From assembly GCF_003574965.1 (NCBI RefSeq), contig NZ_CP032317.1, forward strand, positions 558,001 through 622,000: a stretch of DNA of 64,000 nucleotides, read 5' to 3'. Below the pieces are notes generated by a model. It ran no database searches, was not told the origin of the DNA, and saw only the letters and a program-made list of their open reading frames with translations. This stretch comes from Hymenobacter oligotrophus (GTDB lineage Bacteria; Bacteroidota; Bacteroidia; Cytophagales; Hymenobacteraceae). Positions 47,067 to 55,057 of this stretch are shown piece by piece; positions within the stretch are counted from its first letter, which is position 1; each line of letters starts with the position of its first letter. The position numbers were made by a program, and so were the translations under genes.

Positions 47067-47954
47067 CTAATCGTGGGCGGGCAGCAACAGCACCGGCACT
47101 GGGCTCAGCTGCATCAGTTGGTCGGTGATGCTGCGGTGAAACATTTGGCCGAGCACGCTGTGGCGCCGCGCCACCAGCAAAAGCAACTCGGCTTGGGTAG
47201 CGGCCACGGCTTGCAGCAAGCCCTGCGCCGTGGAGAGGTGCTGAAACGCCCGCGTGTGCACCTGCCTGGCGCCAGCGCAAAGGCCGCTTTGCTCCACTTG
47301 GTGGCGGGCGGCCAGGCAGTAGTCGTCGGTTTCGACAACGGAAACGTTGACCACCGTGAGGTCGGGCTTGAGCTCGGCGAGCAACTGCCGGGCGCCGGCG
47401 GCCGTTTCGTCGAGCCGGAACGGGTCGCCATCGGCGGCTACGGCTACGCGGTTGGGGCAGCAGGTGCCGCGGTAGGTTTCGGGCACCAGCAGTACCGGAA
47501 ACCGGCCCGAACGCAAGATGGCCAGCGCGGGGCCGCTGAGCTCGGCTACCTCGGTGGCGGCCCGCCCCACCACAAACAGCGCGGGTTGGTAGCGTTGGGC
47601 GAGGTCGAGGGCTATTTCGGGCTGCAGGTTAGGCACCAGCTCTACGCTGGTGGGCACGTGCACCTCGTCGGCCAGCGCGTTGAGCGCCATCAGTAGTTCG
47701 CCGTCGCGCTCGTGCGAATCGCGAAGCCAAGTGGGGTTGGTGGCGTCGTCGCCGTCGCCGTCGTTGCCGGGCACGGCCGCTTGGCGCACGTGCAGCAGCA
47801 CCAGCTGCGCACCCAAGGGCGCCGCCAGCTCGGCTGCGTAGCGTACGGCCCGGTGCGCCGCCGGAAAAAAGTTGGTGAGCACGAGCAGCGACAGCGGCGT
47901 GCCAAGGGGCGCGACTGGATTGGTGAACTGGGGTTGTGCGGTGGGTTGGGGCAT
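47067..47954 (-). CDS. Universal stress protein, two Usp domains
   Basis: 295 residues with two tandem UspA-like domains. The first opens PLSLLVLTNFFPAAHRAVRY and the second RVAVAADGDPFRLDE. Each ends in a nucleotide-loop-like region: first VVGRAATEVAELSGPAL, second ARRHSVLGQMFHRSITDQL, which is followed by PVPVLLLP. The G-2x-G-9x-G(S/T) ATP signature is degenerate, so ATP binding is uncertain. It is 37 bp downstream of a paralogue at 47992, and the two likely share a transcript. Confidence 0.88.
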   Translation of the reverse strand: MPQPTAQPQFTNPVAPLGTPLSLLVLTNFFPAAHRAVRYAAELAAPLGAQLVLLHVRQAAVPGNDGDGDDATNPTWLRDSHERDGELLMALNALADEVHVPTSVELVPNLQPEIALDLAQRYQPALFVVGRAATEVAELSGPALAILRSGRFPVLLVPETYRGTCCPNRVAVAADGDPFRLDETAAGARQLLAELKPDLTVVNVSVVETDDYCLAARHQVEQSGLCAGARQVHTRAFQHLSTAQGLLQAVAATQAELLLLVARRHSVLGQMFHRSITDQLMQLSPVPVLLLPAHD

Positions 47955-47991
47955 GGCAGGTAGGGCTTGGCCAATGAGGCGCCTAGGTGGA

Positions 47992-48825
47992 TTAGCGGGT
48001 ATGCAGCACCAGCACCGGCACGGGGCTGTGGCGCATTACCTGCGCCGTAATGCTGCGGTGGAACAAGCCGCCAAAAAAGGAGTGGGGGCGAGCCAGCATC
48101 ACCACTGCATCGGCCTGCAAATCGGCTATGGCTTGCACAATACCTTCGGCGGGGTCTTCGTCGCGCACCTCGTACAGGCGGTTGTCGGACACTTGCTCGA
48201 ACAGCCCGGCGCGCCGCACGTGCGCCAAAGCGGTTTGCGCGTGCGCGGCCGCCAGCGGCCCGCCCCCCGACACGTGCACCACCGCCGGCTCGGCCCGCAG
48301 GGCAGCAAACAACGCTTTGGTATTGGCCGATGCTTCGTTGAGTTCGAAAGCGTGCCGATCGGCAGCTACCAGCACCCGCACGGGGATTTGGGTTTCGGCC
48401 AGCTGCTCGGGCACCAGCAGCAACGGAAAGTGCACCGCCCGCAACGACGGCAGCGCCAAATTGCTCACGAGCCGGTCGAGGATGTTGTTGGCGTGCTCGC
48501 GGCCCGCTATCAGCAGCCACGGGTGGTAGCGCTGCACGGCATCGGCCACTACCTCCGGAATGGTGTTGGCGGCCACGGCTACCTCGGCAGGCACGGGCAG
48601 CGCCTTGGCCAGCTGCTGCAAATGCTCTGTTACCTCTTGCTGGCTTTGGTAGTAGGCTTCTACGGGCACCGTAACCAGCGCCGTTTCGCTTACCAGCAAA
48701 GGGTCGTGGTAGAGATGCAGCAGCACCAGCTTGGCCGAGAGTTGCTCAGCCAAGCTGGTGGCGTAACGCAAGGCCACTTCGGCGCCCGGCGAAAAATCCA
48801 TCAACACAACAAGGGAAGGAGACAT
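47992..48825 (-). CDS. Universal stress protein, two Usp domains (paralogue)
   Basis: 277 residues from ATG at 48825, where the Usp beta strand SPSLVVLMDFSPGAEVALRY begins; an upstream TTG adds only unrelated residues. Two Usp domains are present. The second ends RPHSFFGGLFHRSITAQVMR followed by PVPVLVLH, nearly the same as its neighbour's. The two genes are a tandem duplication. Usp proteins respond to starvation or redox stress. Confidence 0.88.
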   Translation of the reverse strand: MSPSLVVLMDFSPGAEVALRYATSLAEQLSAKLVLLHLYHDPLLVSETALVTVPVEAYYQSQQEVTEHLQQLAKALPVPAEVAVAANTIPEVVADAVQRYHPWLLIAGREHANNILDRLVSNLALPSLRAVHFPLLLVPEQLAETQIPVRVLVAADRHAFELNEASANTKALFAALRAEPAVVHVSGGGPLAAAHAQTALAHVRRAGLFEQVSDNRLYEVRDEDPAEGIVQAIADLQADAVVMLARPHSFFGGLFHRSITAQVMRHSPVPVLVLHTR

Positions 48826-48931
48826 AGGCGTGGTTGGTTGGGAGGAGAGGGAAATCAAGCAACGAGCAACCAAGCGCGGAGCAGCACCTGCCAATACCCT
48901 AGGTGGCGTAGCCGGAGCGCGGGTTAGCGAG

Positions 48932-49351
48932 CTAGGCAGCGAGCCGGATAGGGCGGCGGCGCGGCGCCACCGGTTGCGGACGGTGGAGGTTGTGGTGCTG
49001 CAGCATCACGGCTAGGTTGGTGGTTTTGGCTTTCAGCTCTTCGGCTTGGGGGCGAGGGTAGTGTGCATCGAGCGTTTCGGCCAAAACTTGCTGCCACCGG
49101 CCAAACACGGCCAGCAAGTGCGGCAGGGGTTGCTGGCGCGGAAACGGGCGCCCTTCGTAACAGGCACCCTGCAGTGCACTTTCCCAAAACCAGTACACCT
49201 CCTCGGGTTGGGGCACCCGCGTAAGGCCAGCCGGCTCGCCAAACAAGGGGCGCAGCATGGCATCGAGGCCGATACGCCGGTACAAATCGTGCACGAAGGC
49301 TTTGCAGTGGGCGGCGGGGCGCGGGCCCACGAGCGCGGCTAAAGCAGGCAT
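48932..49351 (-). CDS. Group III truncated haemoglobin-like protein
   Basis: 139 residues from ATG at 49351. The order LYRRIGLDAMLRPLFGE, then YWFWESALQGACYEGRPF, then LLAVFGRWQQVLAETLDAHY matches the truncated haemoglobin III layout (A/B helix, E-F region, G helix with F..W). Where the proximal haem His is expected ('P..kkH.dLP') the sequence reads FPRQQPLPHLL, so the His looks replaced by Gln or shifted; haem binding is therefore uncertain. The Arg-rich C-terminus is atypical. It sits upstream of the two stress protein genes on the same strand. Confidence 0.6.
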   Translation of the reverse strand: MPALAALVGPRPAAHCKAFVHDLYRRIGLDAMLRPLFGEPAGLTRVPQPEEVYWFWESALQGACYEGRPFPRQQPLPHLLAVFGRWQQVLAETLDAHYPRPQAEELKAKTTNLAVMLQHHNLHRPQPVAPRRRPIRLAA

Positions 49352-49974
49352 GGCAACTGTTTTAGTGAAACTACACGCGGAAGTAAAGCAGCCGAACCTA
49401 GGCCAGAAGCAGGCTCGCGGCAGCGCCAACAGCAAGGCGCTGCGCAAAAGAAGAAAGCAAGACCGGGCGCACCCTGCGCACAGGTGCTGAAGTGGGGCGA
49501 GGCCTCTTAACAAATATGGTGTTTGCAGAATACTAATGCACTGATTTATGTCATTTTATTGACAATAAATTTCCTTGGGGTTGCACTGTGGCCGCTCAGG
49601 CAGCACTGCTTGCGCTTGGGGTAGCTACCCACCTCAGACGCTTCAAACCCGCTGCCGCAATTCTGTTGTTCGGGCGCTGCTTTGGGGCGTAGTGCTGATG
49701 GGCGCAGTGGCCTTGCTGCCGGCGATGCGCGGAGCACCTAGGCGGCTCGCGCTGCCCATTTATATGCGCTAGGCCACCAGCGCGGGCAGGGGGGCACACT
49801 CCGCACGTACCCCGATGCATATGGCCCCGACCCGGTGCTGGCGCGCCAATGGGTTACGTTGTTGCGGGAGCGCAACCTCGAGCAGTGGGGCGAATTTGTG
49901 AAGAAAGTAGTTGATTTTCAGGGATGCAGCCTCTATCTTATGGGTAGTTGTTTCACCCAAAACCACCTACGGCT
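49352..49974. other. 620-bp intergenic region, no gene called
   Basis: Several short frames overlap here, including a hydrophobic run (LLWGVVLMGAVALLPAMRG, about 49673-49730) that could be a decayed membrane gene. None has a supported start or family. An AT-rich tract at 49508-49580 may hold the promoter of the truncated-haemoglobin-like gene. Confidence 0.4.
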
Positions 49975-50202
49975 ATGCAAACGAATCTGGGAACTTTGGA
50001 TCGGGAAATTCGGCTGGCAGTGGGCTGTGTGCTGATCTTGCTAGCTATTTTGCCCATTGGCGCCAGCCAGTCGGTGTTGGTGCTGTTGCTCGTGTTCGGT
50101 GGCCTGTTCCTGCTAACCGCCGGCGCCGCATATTGCCCCATGTACGCCATCCTCGATATTTCGACGGAAGACGGCCGCGACGAGCTGGAGGTAACGCCCT
50201 AG
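49975..50202 (+). CDS. DUF2892 (YgaP-type) inner membrane protein
   Basis: 75 residues from ATG at 49975. The pattern N-L-G-x-x-D-R-x-I-R at the start (MQTNLGTLDREIRLAVG), two membrane helices (LAVGCVLILLAILPIGA; LVLLLVFGGLFLLTAGA) and C-P-x-Y-x-x-L after helix 2 match DUF2892. These small proteins often lie with rhodanese or thioredoxin genes; a thioredoxin gene converges on it at 50306. Its TAG stop lies inside CCTAGG. Confidence 0.88.
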   Translation: MQTNLGTLDREIRLAVGCVLILLAILPIGASQSVLVLLLVFGGLFLLTAGAAYCPMYAILDISTEDGRDELEVTP

Positions 50203-50305
50203 GTAGCGGCTGGCAGTTACCACCAAGGCAGCACGCGCATTGCCTGAGGCAATGCGTGCCGGCCACCCGCCCGCGGTACGGCCAAAGTTTCCTGCGCGCC
50301 CCAGT

Positions 50306-50902
50306 TTACCGCTGCTGCTTGCGCAAAAACTTCAACATCGCGGGGTTGTCGTACTGCGCCATGCCCTCGTGCCGCGACACAATGTCGCCGTTGGGCGCGA
50401 TGATGAACGTGGTGGGAATGGATTGCGTGTCGAAAACCCTGGGTACGTTGCCATCCAGCGTGTAAACCGGCATCGTAAAGCCGCGCCTAGCCACAAACTT
50501 GCGCACCTTTTCGGGGCTGTCATCCACGGAAACCAGGGCCAGCGAAATGCGGTCGGTGCCGGGTTGTAGTTGCTCGTGCAGGCGTTGCAGGCTGGGCATT
50601 TCGGCCACGCACGGCGGGCACCAAGTGGCCCACAAGTTCAGCACCACCACGCGGCCCCGCAACTCACCTAGGGTGGTGCGGCGGCCGTCGAGGGTGCGCA
50701 GGGGCAACGTGTAATCGGCCTTGGCTGCGGACGTGGGTGGAGTTTCGGGCAGGGTAGGCGCTAGCAGGCCGGTAGCCAGCACTGCTTGCTGCACTCGCCC
50801 GATTAGCTCGGTGTGCCAGCCCGTGAGGTACAGCGCCAGCGGCACGGTAACGAAGGCCGAGCGACGCAGCTGCCGCCATAAGGTTGTAAGCAAATGGTTC
50901 AT
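50306..50902 (-). CDS. Membrane-anchored TlpA-like thioredoxin
   Basis: 198 residues from ATG at 50902. An N-terminal anchor region (VTVPLALYLTGWHTELIG) leads to a TlpA/ResA-type domain with VVVLNLWATWCPPCVAEMP (CPPC) and cis-Pro SIPTTFIIAPNG. It is the fourth thioredoxin-fold protein in this window and likely works on thiols or cytochrome maturation outside the cytoplasm. It lies downstream of the kinase gene at 51014 on the same strand, with a CCTAGG-bearing inverted repeat between them. Confidence 0.92.
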   Translation of the reverse strand: MNHLLTTLWRQLRRSAFVTVPLALYLTGWHTELIGRVQQAVLATGLLAPTLPETPPTSAAKADYTLPLRTLDGRRTTLGELRGRVVVLNLWATWCPPCVAEMPSLQRLHEQLQPGTDRISLALVSVDDSPEKVRKFVARRGFTMPVYTLDGNVPRVFDTQSIPTTFIIAPNGDIVSRHEGMAQYDNPAMLKFLRKQQR

Positions 50903-50980
50903 CGACACCCTTAAAGTTACGAAGCCGAATAGCGCCGCCCCAGCACCGCAGTGGTTCCTAGGTACAAGGCAGCTTGTTTG

Positions 50981-51021
50981 CCACCTAGGGCGCGCGCAGA
51001 AGACCGCAGCGCCCTAGGTGG
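50981..51021. repeat. Inverted repeat made of two CCTAGG sites
   Basis: CCACCTAGGGCGC (50981-50993) and GCGCCCTAGGTGG (51009-51021) are perfect reverse complements with a 15-nt loop. The right arm includes the TAG stop of the kinase gene. A third CCTAGG lies at 50957. There is no T-run, so it may act as a weak terminator or as a paired recognition site. Confidence 0.85.
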
Positions 51022-51580
51022 TTGTGCTTGGTGTGGCAGCCAACAGCAACCGCTGTACCTGCGCCTGCAAATCCTGCAACGAGCCCGCGTTGCGCAGCAC
51101 GGCATCGTAGTGCGTGTAGTTATCCAAAGCGGTTTCGCTGGGGTGGTTGTCGTCGCGGGTGCCGTCGCCGCGTTGCTGCAGCGGGTCGCCCTCCACGCGC
51201 CACACCACACCGCCGCGGCTCCGGATGGCCTCGGCTTCGTCGGGGAAGCGCAAATCGGCCACCACCACGGGTTTGTCGGCGGGCAGGGCGGCCAGCAGGG
51301 CTTCAATCCAAACCTGCGGGCGCCAGGTGCGCAACGCGCCGCCTACTTGCTGCAGCAGTTCGCCGCGCGTCAGGCCAAAAACCGGCAGCAGTTCGGCCTT
51401 GCCTTCCTGGGTATAGTAGGGTTGCGTAGGCTCGGACGCCAACGCGGCGCTAACCGCCTTAATACCATCGCCAAAGGCCAGTATTTGCCAGTTGCGCTCG
51501 GGCTGCATGGCCCGAACCAGTTCGGCTACGGTGTTTTTGCCGCTGCCACGCTTGCCCGCAAGGCCAATCAGCTGAAGCAT
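51014..51580 (-). CDS. Phage-type deoxynucleoside monophosphate kinase-like protein
   Basis: 188 residues from ATG at 51580. The P-loop is LIGLAGKRGSGKNTVAELV. The lid/substrate regions include TRGELLQQVGGALRTWRPQV and ADKPVVVADLRFPDEAEAI, with the phage-type VVxDxRFxxE pattern. It resembles dNMP kinases of bacteriophage origin (T4 gp1-like fold) rather than housekeeping Adk or Tmk. It is divergent from a phage RecE-type nuclease at 51757. Its TAG stop is part of a CCTAGG palindrome. Confidence 0.72.
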   Translation of the reverse strand: MLQLIGLAGKRGSGKNTVAELVRAMQPERNWQILAFGDGIKAVSAALASEPTQPYYTQEGKAELLPVFGLTRGELLQQVGGALRTWRPQVWIEALLAALPADKPVVVADLRFPDEAEAIRSRGGVVWRVEGDPLQQRGDGTRDDNHPSETALDNYTHYDAVLRNAGSLQDLQAQVQRLLLAATPSTTT

Positions 51581-51756
51581 AAGGAGAGTAGGGGAGAAGT
51601 GCTGGGAAAACAACTGCAAGAGGCAGTCCGCCGGGCTTTATTCTGCCGGGCAAGCTGCAAAGTTGCGCAAGCCCAGCCGAATTTGTTGCAGCCCAACCGC
51701 AGCGTACCGCGCCCACACAACCCAGCCGGCGCAAGCGTAGTACATTGCACTACGCT

Positions 51757-52506
51757 ATGCCCGATAACACCCCCTTTCGCCGCCCCGACCTGCTGCGCCT
51801 TTCGTACGACGATTACCGCGCCCTGCCCGCCATTGCCAACTCCGATCTTTCGAAGCTGCGCGACGCGCTCAACGGCCGGCCGCGGCGCGAATCGGGAGGC
51901 AACTCGGCCCTGAGCTTCGGCACGGCATTTCACACGGCCCTGCTCGAGCCCGATCAGTACGTGCCCAGCTACCCCGTGGTAAACGACACGCTGGTGTGGT
52001 GGCTGGTGGAGGGCGTGCGCCTGCGCGACGACCTGCGCGAAATGATTGACAACGGCGTGGCCGAGCCCAGCTGCGTGTATACCGAGCCCATTACCGGCAC
52101 CATGTGCAAGCTGCGCGCCGATTTAGTGTACGACGTGCCCGGCGAGCCTTACACCATCATCGACTTCAAAACCACCATCGCCCGCGACTACCACCACTTT
52201 GTGGCGCAGTGCTCGGGCTACGATTACGACCGCCAGGCCGCGTTTTACTCCGATGCGCTGCGGGCGGAACGCTTCTTGCTGGTGGGGGTGCAGAAGGTAG
52301 AGCCCTTCCACGTGTTTGTGTTCGAGGTACCGCCCCACATGCTCGAAGAAGGCCGCGCCAAGTACCTGCGGTTGCTACGCCTGCTCGACCCCAGCAAGCT
52401 GCCCGATTACCTGCACCCCTCCGTGCGCGAGGTGGTGTTGGAGCTGGGCCACACCCCGCCCGAGCAAGAAGACGACCCCGACCCCACCCCCGAAATGCCC
52501 GCTTAA
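51757..52506 (+). CDS. PDDEXK-type (RecE-like) exonuclease
   Basis: 249 residues from ATG at 51757. The opening YDDYRALPAIANSDLSKL and SFGTAFHTALLEPDQY are typical of the PF12684 'PDDEXK-like' group, with the H in AFHTALLEP. Catalytic residues are in LRADLVYD and IIDFKTT, followed by the Q-x-x-x-Y motif RQAAFYSDAL. Such enzymes degrade dsDNA from ends for single-strand annealing in phages. No RecT-like annealase is adjacent. It may be a domesticated phage gene. Confidence 0.82.
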   Translation: MPDNTPFRRPDLLRLSYDDYRALPAIANSDLSKLRDALNGRPRRESGGNSALSFGTAFHTALLEPDQYVPSYPVVNDTLVWWLVEGVRLRDDLREMIDNGVAEPSCVYTEPITGTMCKLRADLVYDVPGEPYTIIDFKTTIARDYHHFVAQCSGYDYDRQAAFYSDALRAERFLLVGVQKVEPFHVFVFEVPPHMLEEGRAKYLRLLRLLDPSKLPDYLHPSVREVVLELGHTPPEQEDDPDPTPEMPA

Positions 52507-52563
52507 CCCGCTGCTTCGTCAGCGGGGAGCGTTGCACTCACCCAACTTCTCATCAGTACCACG

Positions 52564-53319
52564 ATGCTTAAGCGAGATTTTCTGAAGAACGGTTTGCTGA
52601 CGGTTGTTGGCGCCATGGTAAGCCCCAGCTTGCTGGCCCACGCCCGCGACGAAAAGCTGTTGCGCGAAGCCCGCGCCACGCCCATTGCCGATGGCCCCTT
52701 TACGCTGCCGCCGCTGCCCTACGCCAACGATGCGCTGGAGCCGCACATCGATGCGCGCACCATGGAAATCCACCACGATGCGCACCACAAAACCTACGTG
52801 TCGAAGCTAAACGAAGCCGTGGTGGGCAAGCCGCTCGAGAAAATGTCGTTGGCGCAGCTGCTGGCCTCGGCCAGCAAGCAGCCCGATGCCGTGCGCAACA
52901 ACGCCGGCGGCCACTGGAACCACTCGTTTTTCTGGCAGCTGATGGCCCCCAAGGGCAGCGGCCAGCCCACCGGCGAACTGGCCGCGGCCATCGCCAAAGA
53001 CTTTGGCTCGTTCGATAAATTCAAGGAGGAGTTTACCAAGGCTGCCACCGGCCGCTTCGGCTCGGGCTGGGCCTGGCTGATCCACGACAAGAAAGCCAAC
53101 AAGCTAGCCATTACCTCCACGCCCAACCAGGACAACCCCCTGATGGACCTGCCCGGCATTCAGCGCGGTACTCCCATTATCGGTCTCGATGTGTGGGAGC
53201 ACGCCTATTACCTCAAATACCAAAACAAGCGCCCCGACTACGTATCCGCTTTCTGGAACGTGGTAAACTGGAGCGAAGCCGGCAAACGCTTCGACGAAGC
53301 CCGCAAAGCCAAAGGCTAA
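52564..53319 (+). CDS. Fe/Mn superoxide dismutase with N-terminal export signal
   Basis: 251 residues. The first 35 residues ([18 protein letters not shown]) look like a signal peptide, so the enzyme is probably periplasmic, unlike most SODs of this family. Metal ligands are His in the first helix ([13 protein letters not shown]), His in [13 protein letters not shown] and Asp and His in [12 protein letters not shown]. The GGHWNH and FGSGWAWL motifs are family-wide; the DNPLMD segment is closer to Mn types but metal choice cannot be fixed. It is monocistronic with a terminator after it. Confidence 0.93.
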   Translation: MLKRDFLKNGLLTVVGAMVSPSLLAHARDEKLLREARATPIADGPFTLPPLPYANDALEPHIDARTMEIHHDAHHKTYVSKLNEAVVGKPLEKMSLAQLLASASKQPDAVRNNAGGHWNHSFFWQLMAPKGSGQPTGELAAAIAKDFGSFDKFKEEFTKAATGRFGSGWAWLIHDKKANKLAITSTPNQDNPLMDLPGIQRGTPIIGLDVWEHAYYLKYQNKRPDYVSAFWNVVNWSEAGKRFDEARKAKG

Positions 53320-53344
53320 ACCGCAATGCTACAGCCCTAGGTAA

Positions 53345-53376
53345 AAAGCCGCCCTCGAGCTATCGGAGGCGGCTTT
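53345..53376 (+). terminator. Terminator of the superoxide dismutase gene
   Basis: AAAGCCGCC (53345-53353) pairs with GGCGGCTTT (53368-53376) around a 14-nt, partly paired loop. It lies 25 bp past the stop; only three T residues follow. A CCTAGG site lies just upstream at 53337. Confidence 0.7.
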
Positions 53377-53445
53377 GCTGCTTTAGTACTGATGGTCTTA
53401 TTGCAATGTTGAATTATTAATCAGAAAAATATTTATCAATAATTA

Positions 53446-53475
53446 TTTGCATTAAAAATCAAACTCCATACTTTG
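53446..53475 (+). promoter_or_regulatory. Promoter of the asnA leader
   Basis: TTTG (53446-53449), a 19-nt spacer and TACTTTGG (from 53469) closely match the Bacteroidota promoter TTTG-N19..21-TAnnTTTG, with one position off. Transcription would start near 53482, about 25 nt before the leader peptide ATG. Confidence 0.7.
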
Positions 53476-53505
53476 GCAACACCAAACGCAATCAAAGCGC
53501 TTCTC

Positions 53506-53580
53506 ATGCTTCAGTTCGCCAATAGCTTCAATAATCAAAATCGGAATAATCAATTCCGACGAGGAAGGCTATTGGTCTGA
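53506..53580 (+). CDS. Asn-rich leader peptide of the asnA attenuator
   Basis: A 24-codon frame from ATG (53506) to TGA (53580), too short for normal gene finding. It reads MLQFANSFNNQNRNNQ and then eight more residues. Six of 24 codons are Asn (AAT at 53521, 53530, 53533, 53539, 53545 and 53548), an extreme share, with CAA Gln codons between. It lies before asnA and ends at the arms of a terminator system, which fits a peptide whose translation senses charged tRNA-Asn. The peptide itself is unlikely to have another role. No strong Shine-Dalgarno is seen, as is normal in this phylum. Confidence 0.8.
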   Translation: MLQFANSFNNQNRNNQFRRGRLLV

Positions 53581-53642
53581 TGTACAGACGTAAAATCATT
53601 AACTGATTTCAATAAGCCTTCCAAATCCGGAAGGCTTTTTTT
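53519..53642 (+). promoter_or_regulatory. Transcription attenuator for asnA (segments 1-4 and terminator)
   Basis: Segment 1 (53519-53529, CCAATAGCTTC) pairs with segment 2 (53564-53575, GAAGGCTATTGG, one bulge). Segment 2 (53563-53570, GGAAGGCT) can instead pair with segment 3 (AGCCTTCC, 53615-53622). Segment 3 (53614-53622, AAGCCTTCC) pairs with segment 4 (53629-53637) followed by seven T residues (53636-53642), a terminator. A further hairpin (53541-53559, TCGGAAT/ATTCCGA) sits inside 1:2. Stalling at the Asn codons would cover segment 1 and free segment 2 to block the terminator; full translation to TGA would cover segment 2 and allow termination. This is the classical trp-type logic, inferred from base pairing. 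Confidence 0.85.
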
Positions 53643-53779
53643 CGCCCATACGCGGCCGTTTCAGGGTTTAATACACCGAAAAAAACATAGCGGTTTTTCG
53701 GCCTGGCGAAGCCTTGTCTGTGCATTTATAATTCCGAAATACAAACCAATTTCTTAAATCCAAAAACCACACATCTCGC

Positions 53780-54817
53780 ATGGAAACAACCCTTGCCCCC
53801 GCCAAAGCCCTGAGCCCCGCCGCGCTGCTCCAAACCGAAGAAGCCATCGGCTTCGTGAAGGACACGTTTGCCCGCGAGCTAGCCCGGCAACTGCAGCTTA
53901 CCAAGGTGTCGTCGCCGATAGCAGTGCTCGACGGCACCGGCATCAACGACGACCTGAACGGCGTGGAGCGGCCGGTGTCGTTTCCCATCAAAGCCCTGGC
54001 CGAGCGCCGCGCCGTGGTGGTGCACTCCTTGGCCAAATGGAAGCGCCTGCGCCTGATGGAGCTGGGCATACCCGCGGGCCGCGGCATTCTCACGGACATG
54101 CGCGCCCTGCGCCCCGACGAAGATTACTCGCCCATTCACTCGATTTACGTCGATCAGTGGGATTGGGAAAAGCACATTTTGCCCGAGCAGCGCACGGTGG
54201 CTTTTCTGAAGGAAACTGTGGAAAAAATTTACGACGCGCTGCGCACCACCGAGCTGCGCGTGGCCGAGGAATACGCCGACGTGCTGCCCGTACTGCCCGA
54301 GCAAATCACCTTCATCCATGCCGAAGAGCTGTTGCAACGCTACCCCACGCTCACCGCGAAGGAGCGCGAAACCGCCGCGGCCCGCGAGTACGGCGCAGTG
54401 TTTATTATGGGTATTGGCGGCGAGCTGAGCCACGGCGAAATACACGACGGGCGCGCCCCCGACTACGACGACTGGAGCACCGAAACCGCGCCCGGCCTGC
54501 GCGGCCTCAACGGCGACATCGTGCTGTGGCATCCGGTGCTGCAATCGGCCTTCGAGGTGTCGTCGATGGGCATACGGGTGGATAAAGCAGCATTGCGGCG
54601 CCAGCTGGAGCTACGCAGCTGCCCCGAGCGAGCGGCCCTAGGTTTCCATAGCCTGCTGCTCGAGGGGCAACTCTCCGAAAGCATTGGCGGCGGCATTGGG
54701 CAGTCGCGGGTGTGCATGTTTATGCTGCGCAAGGCGCACATCGGGGAGGTGCAGGTAAGCATCTGGCCCGAGGCCGTGCGGCAACAGCTAAGCAGTGCCG
54801 GCGTGGCGCTGCTGTAA
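53780..54817 (+). CDS. asnA: Aspartate-ammonia ligase (asparagine synthetase A)
   Basis: 345 residues, near the E. coli length of 330. It shows the AsnA pattern: an N-terminal helical stretch (EEAIGFVKDTFARELARQL), VSSPIAVLDGTGINDDLNGV, then HSLAKWKRLRLMELGIPAG, SIYVDQWDWEK, the class II synthetase-like GELSHGEIHDGRAPDYDDW, SSMGIRVD and the closing GGGIGQSRVCMFML. It makes asparagine from aspartate, ammonia and ATP. The gene lies 137 bp downstream of a terminator within its own leader, which carries an Asn-rich peptide, so its expression probably follows asparaginyl-tRNA supply. It is followed by a terminator at 54838. Confidence 0.96.
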   Translation: METTLAPAKALSPAALLQTEEAIGFVKDTFARELARQLQLTKVSSPIAVLDGTGINDDLNGVERPVSFPIKALAERRAVVVHSLAKWKRLRLMELGIPAGRGILTDMRALRPDEDYSPIHSIYVDQWDWEKHILPEQRTVAFLKETVEKIYDALRTTELRVAEEYADVLPVLPEQITFIHAEELLQRYPTLTAKERETAAAREYGAVFIMGIGGELSHGEIHDGRAPDYDDWSTETAPGLRGLNGDIVLWHPVLQSAFEVSSMGIRVDKAALRRQLELRSCPERAALGFHSLLLEGQLSESIGGGIGQSRVCMFMLRKAHIGEVQVSIWPEAVRQQLSSAGVALL

Positions 54818-54837
54818 AGAATTGGGTGGTTGGGGGG

Positions 54838-54875
54838 AAACCCGTACACCGGCCTGCGCTGGTGTGCGGGTTTTT
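54838..54875 (+). terminator. Terminator after asnA
   Basis: AAACCCGTACACCGGC pairs with GCTGGTGTGCGGGTTT with two mismatches, followed by a T-run. It lies 20 bp after the asnA stop; a CCTAGG site follows at 54881. Confidence 0.8.
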
Positions 54876-55057
54876 GCGTCCTAGGTGGTCATTATCAGTG
54901 CTTTGCAAGGCAGCAACTCGGCTGGCCACACCCCCAAGCCTGACCGGGGTGCATAGGCCGGCAAGGGCTGCCAACAACCCCCGGCTGCAAGCTTTATTAA
55001 ACGAAGCCGGCCTTGCAGCCGTAGTAAGCAGCCAAGCTAACCAATGCTACCATAGCT

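Noticed and set aside
49575-49772. 65-codon frame with a hydrophobic run
   Set aside because: There is no supported start, no family, and competing frames on both strands; reported only as part of the gap.
53345-53376. The superoxide dismutase terminator as part of the asnA leader
   Set aside because: It precedes the leader promoter (53446) and is placed right after the SOD stop, so it belongs to the SOD transcript.
53519-53642. Reading the asnA leader as a free small RNA or a T-box
   Set aside because: The six Asn codons in one open frame and the 1:2, 2:3, 3:4 pairings fit ribosome-mediated attenuation better; no T-box sequence (TGGNACCGCG type) is present.
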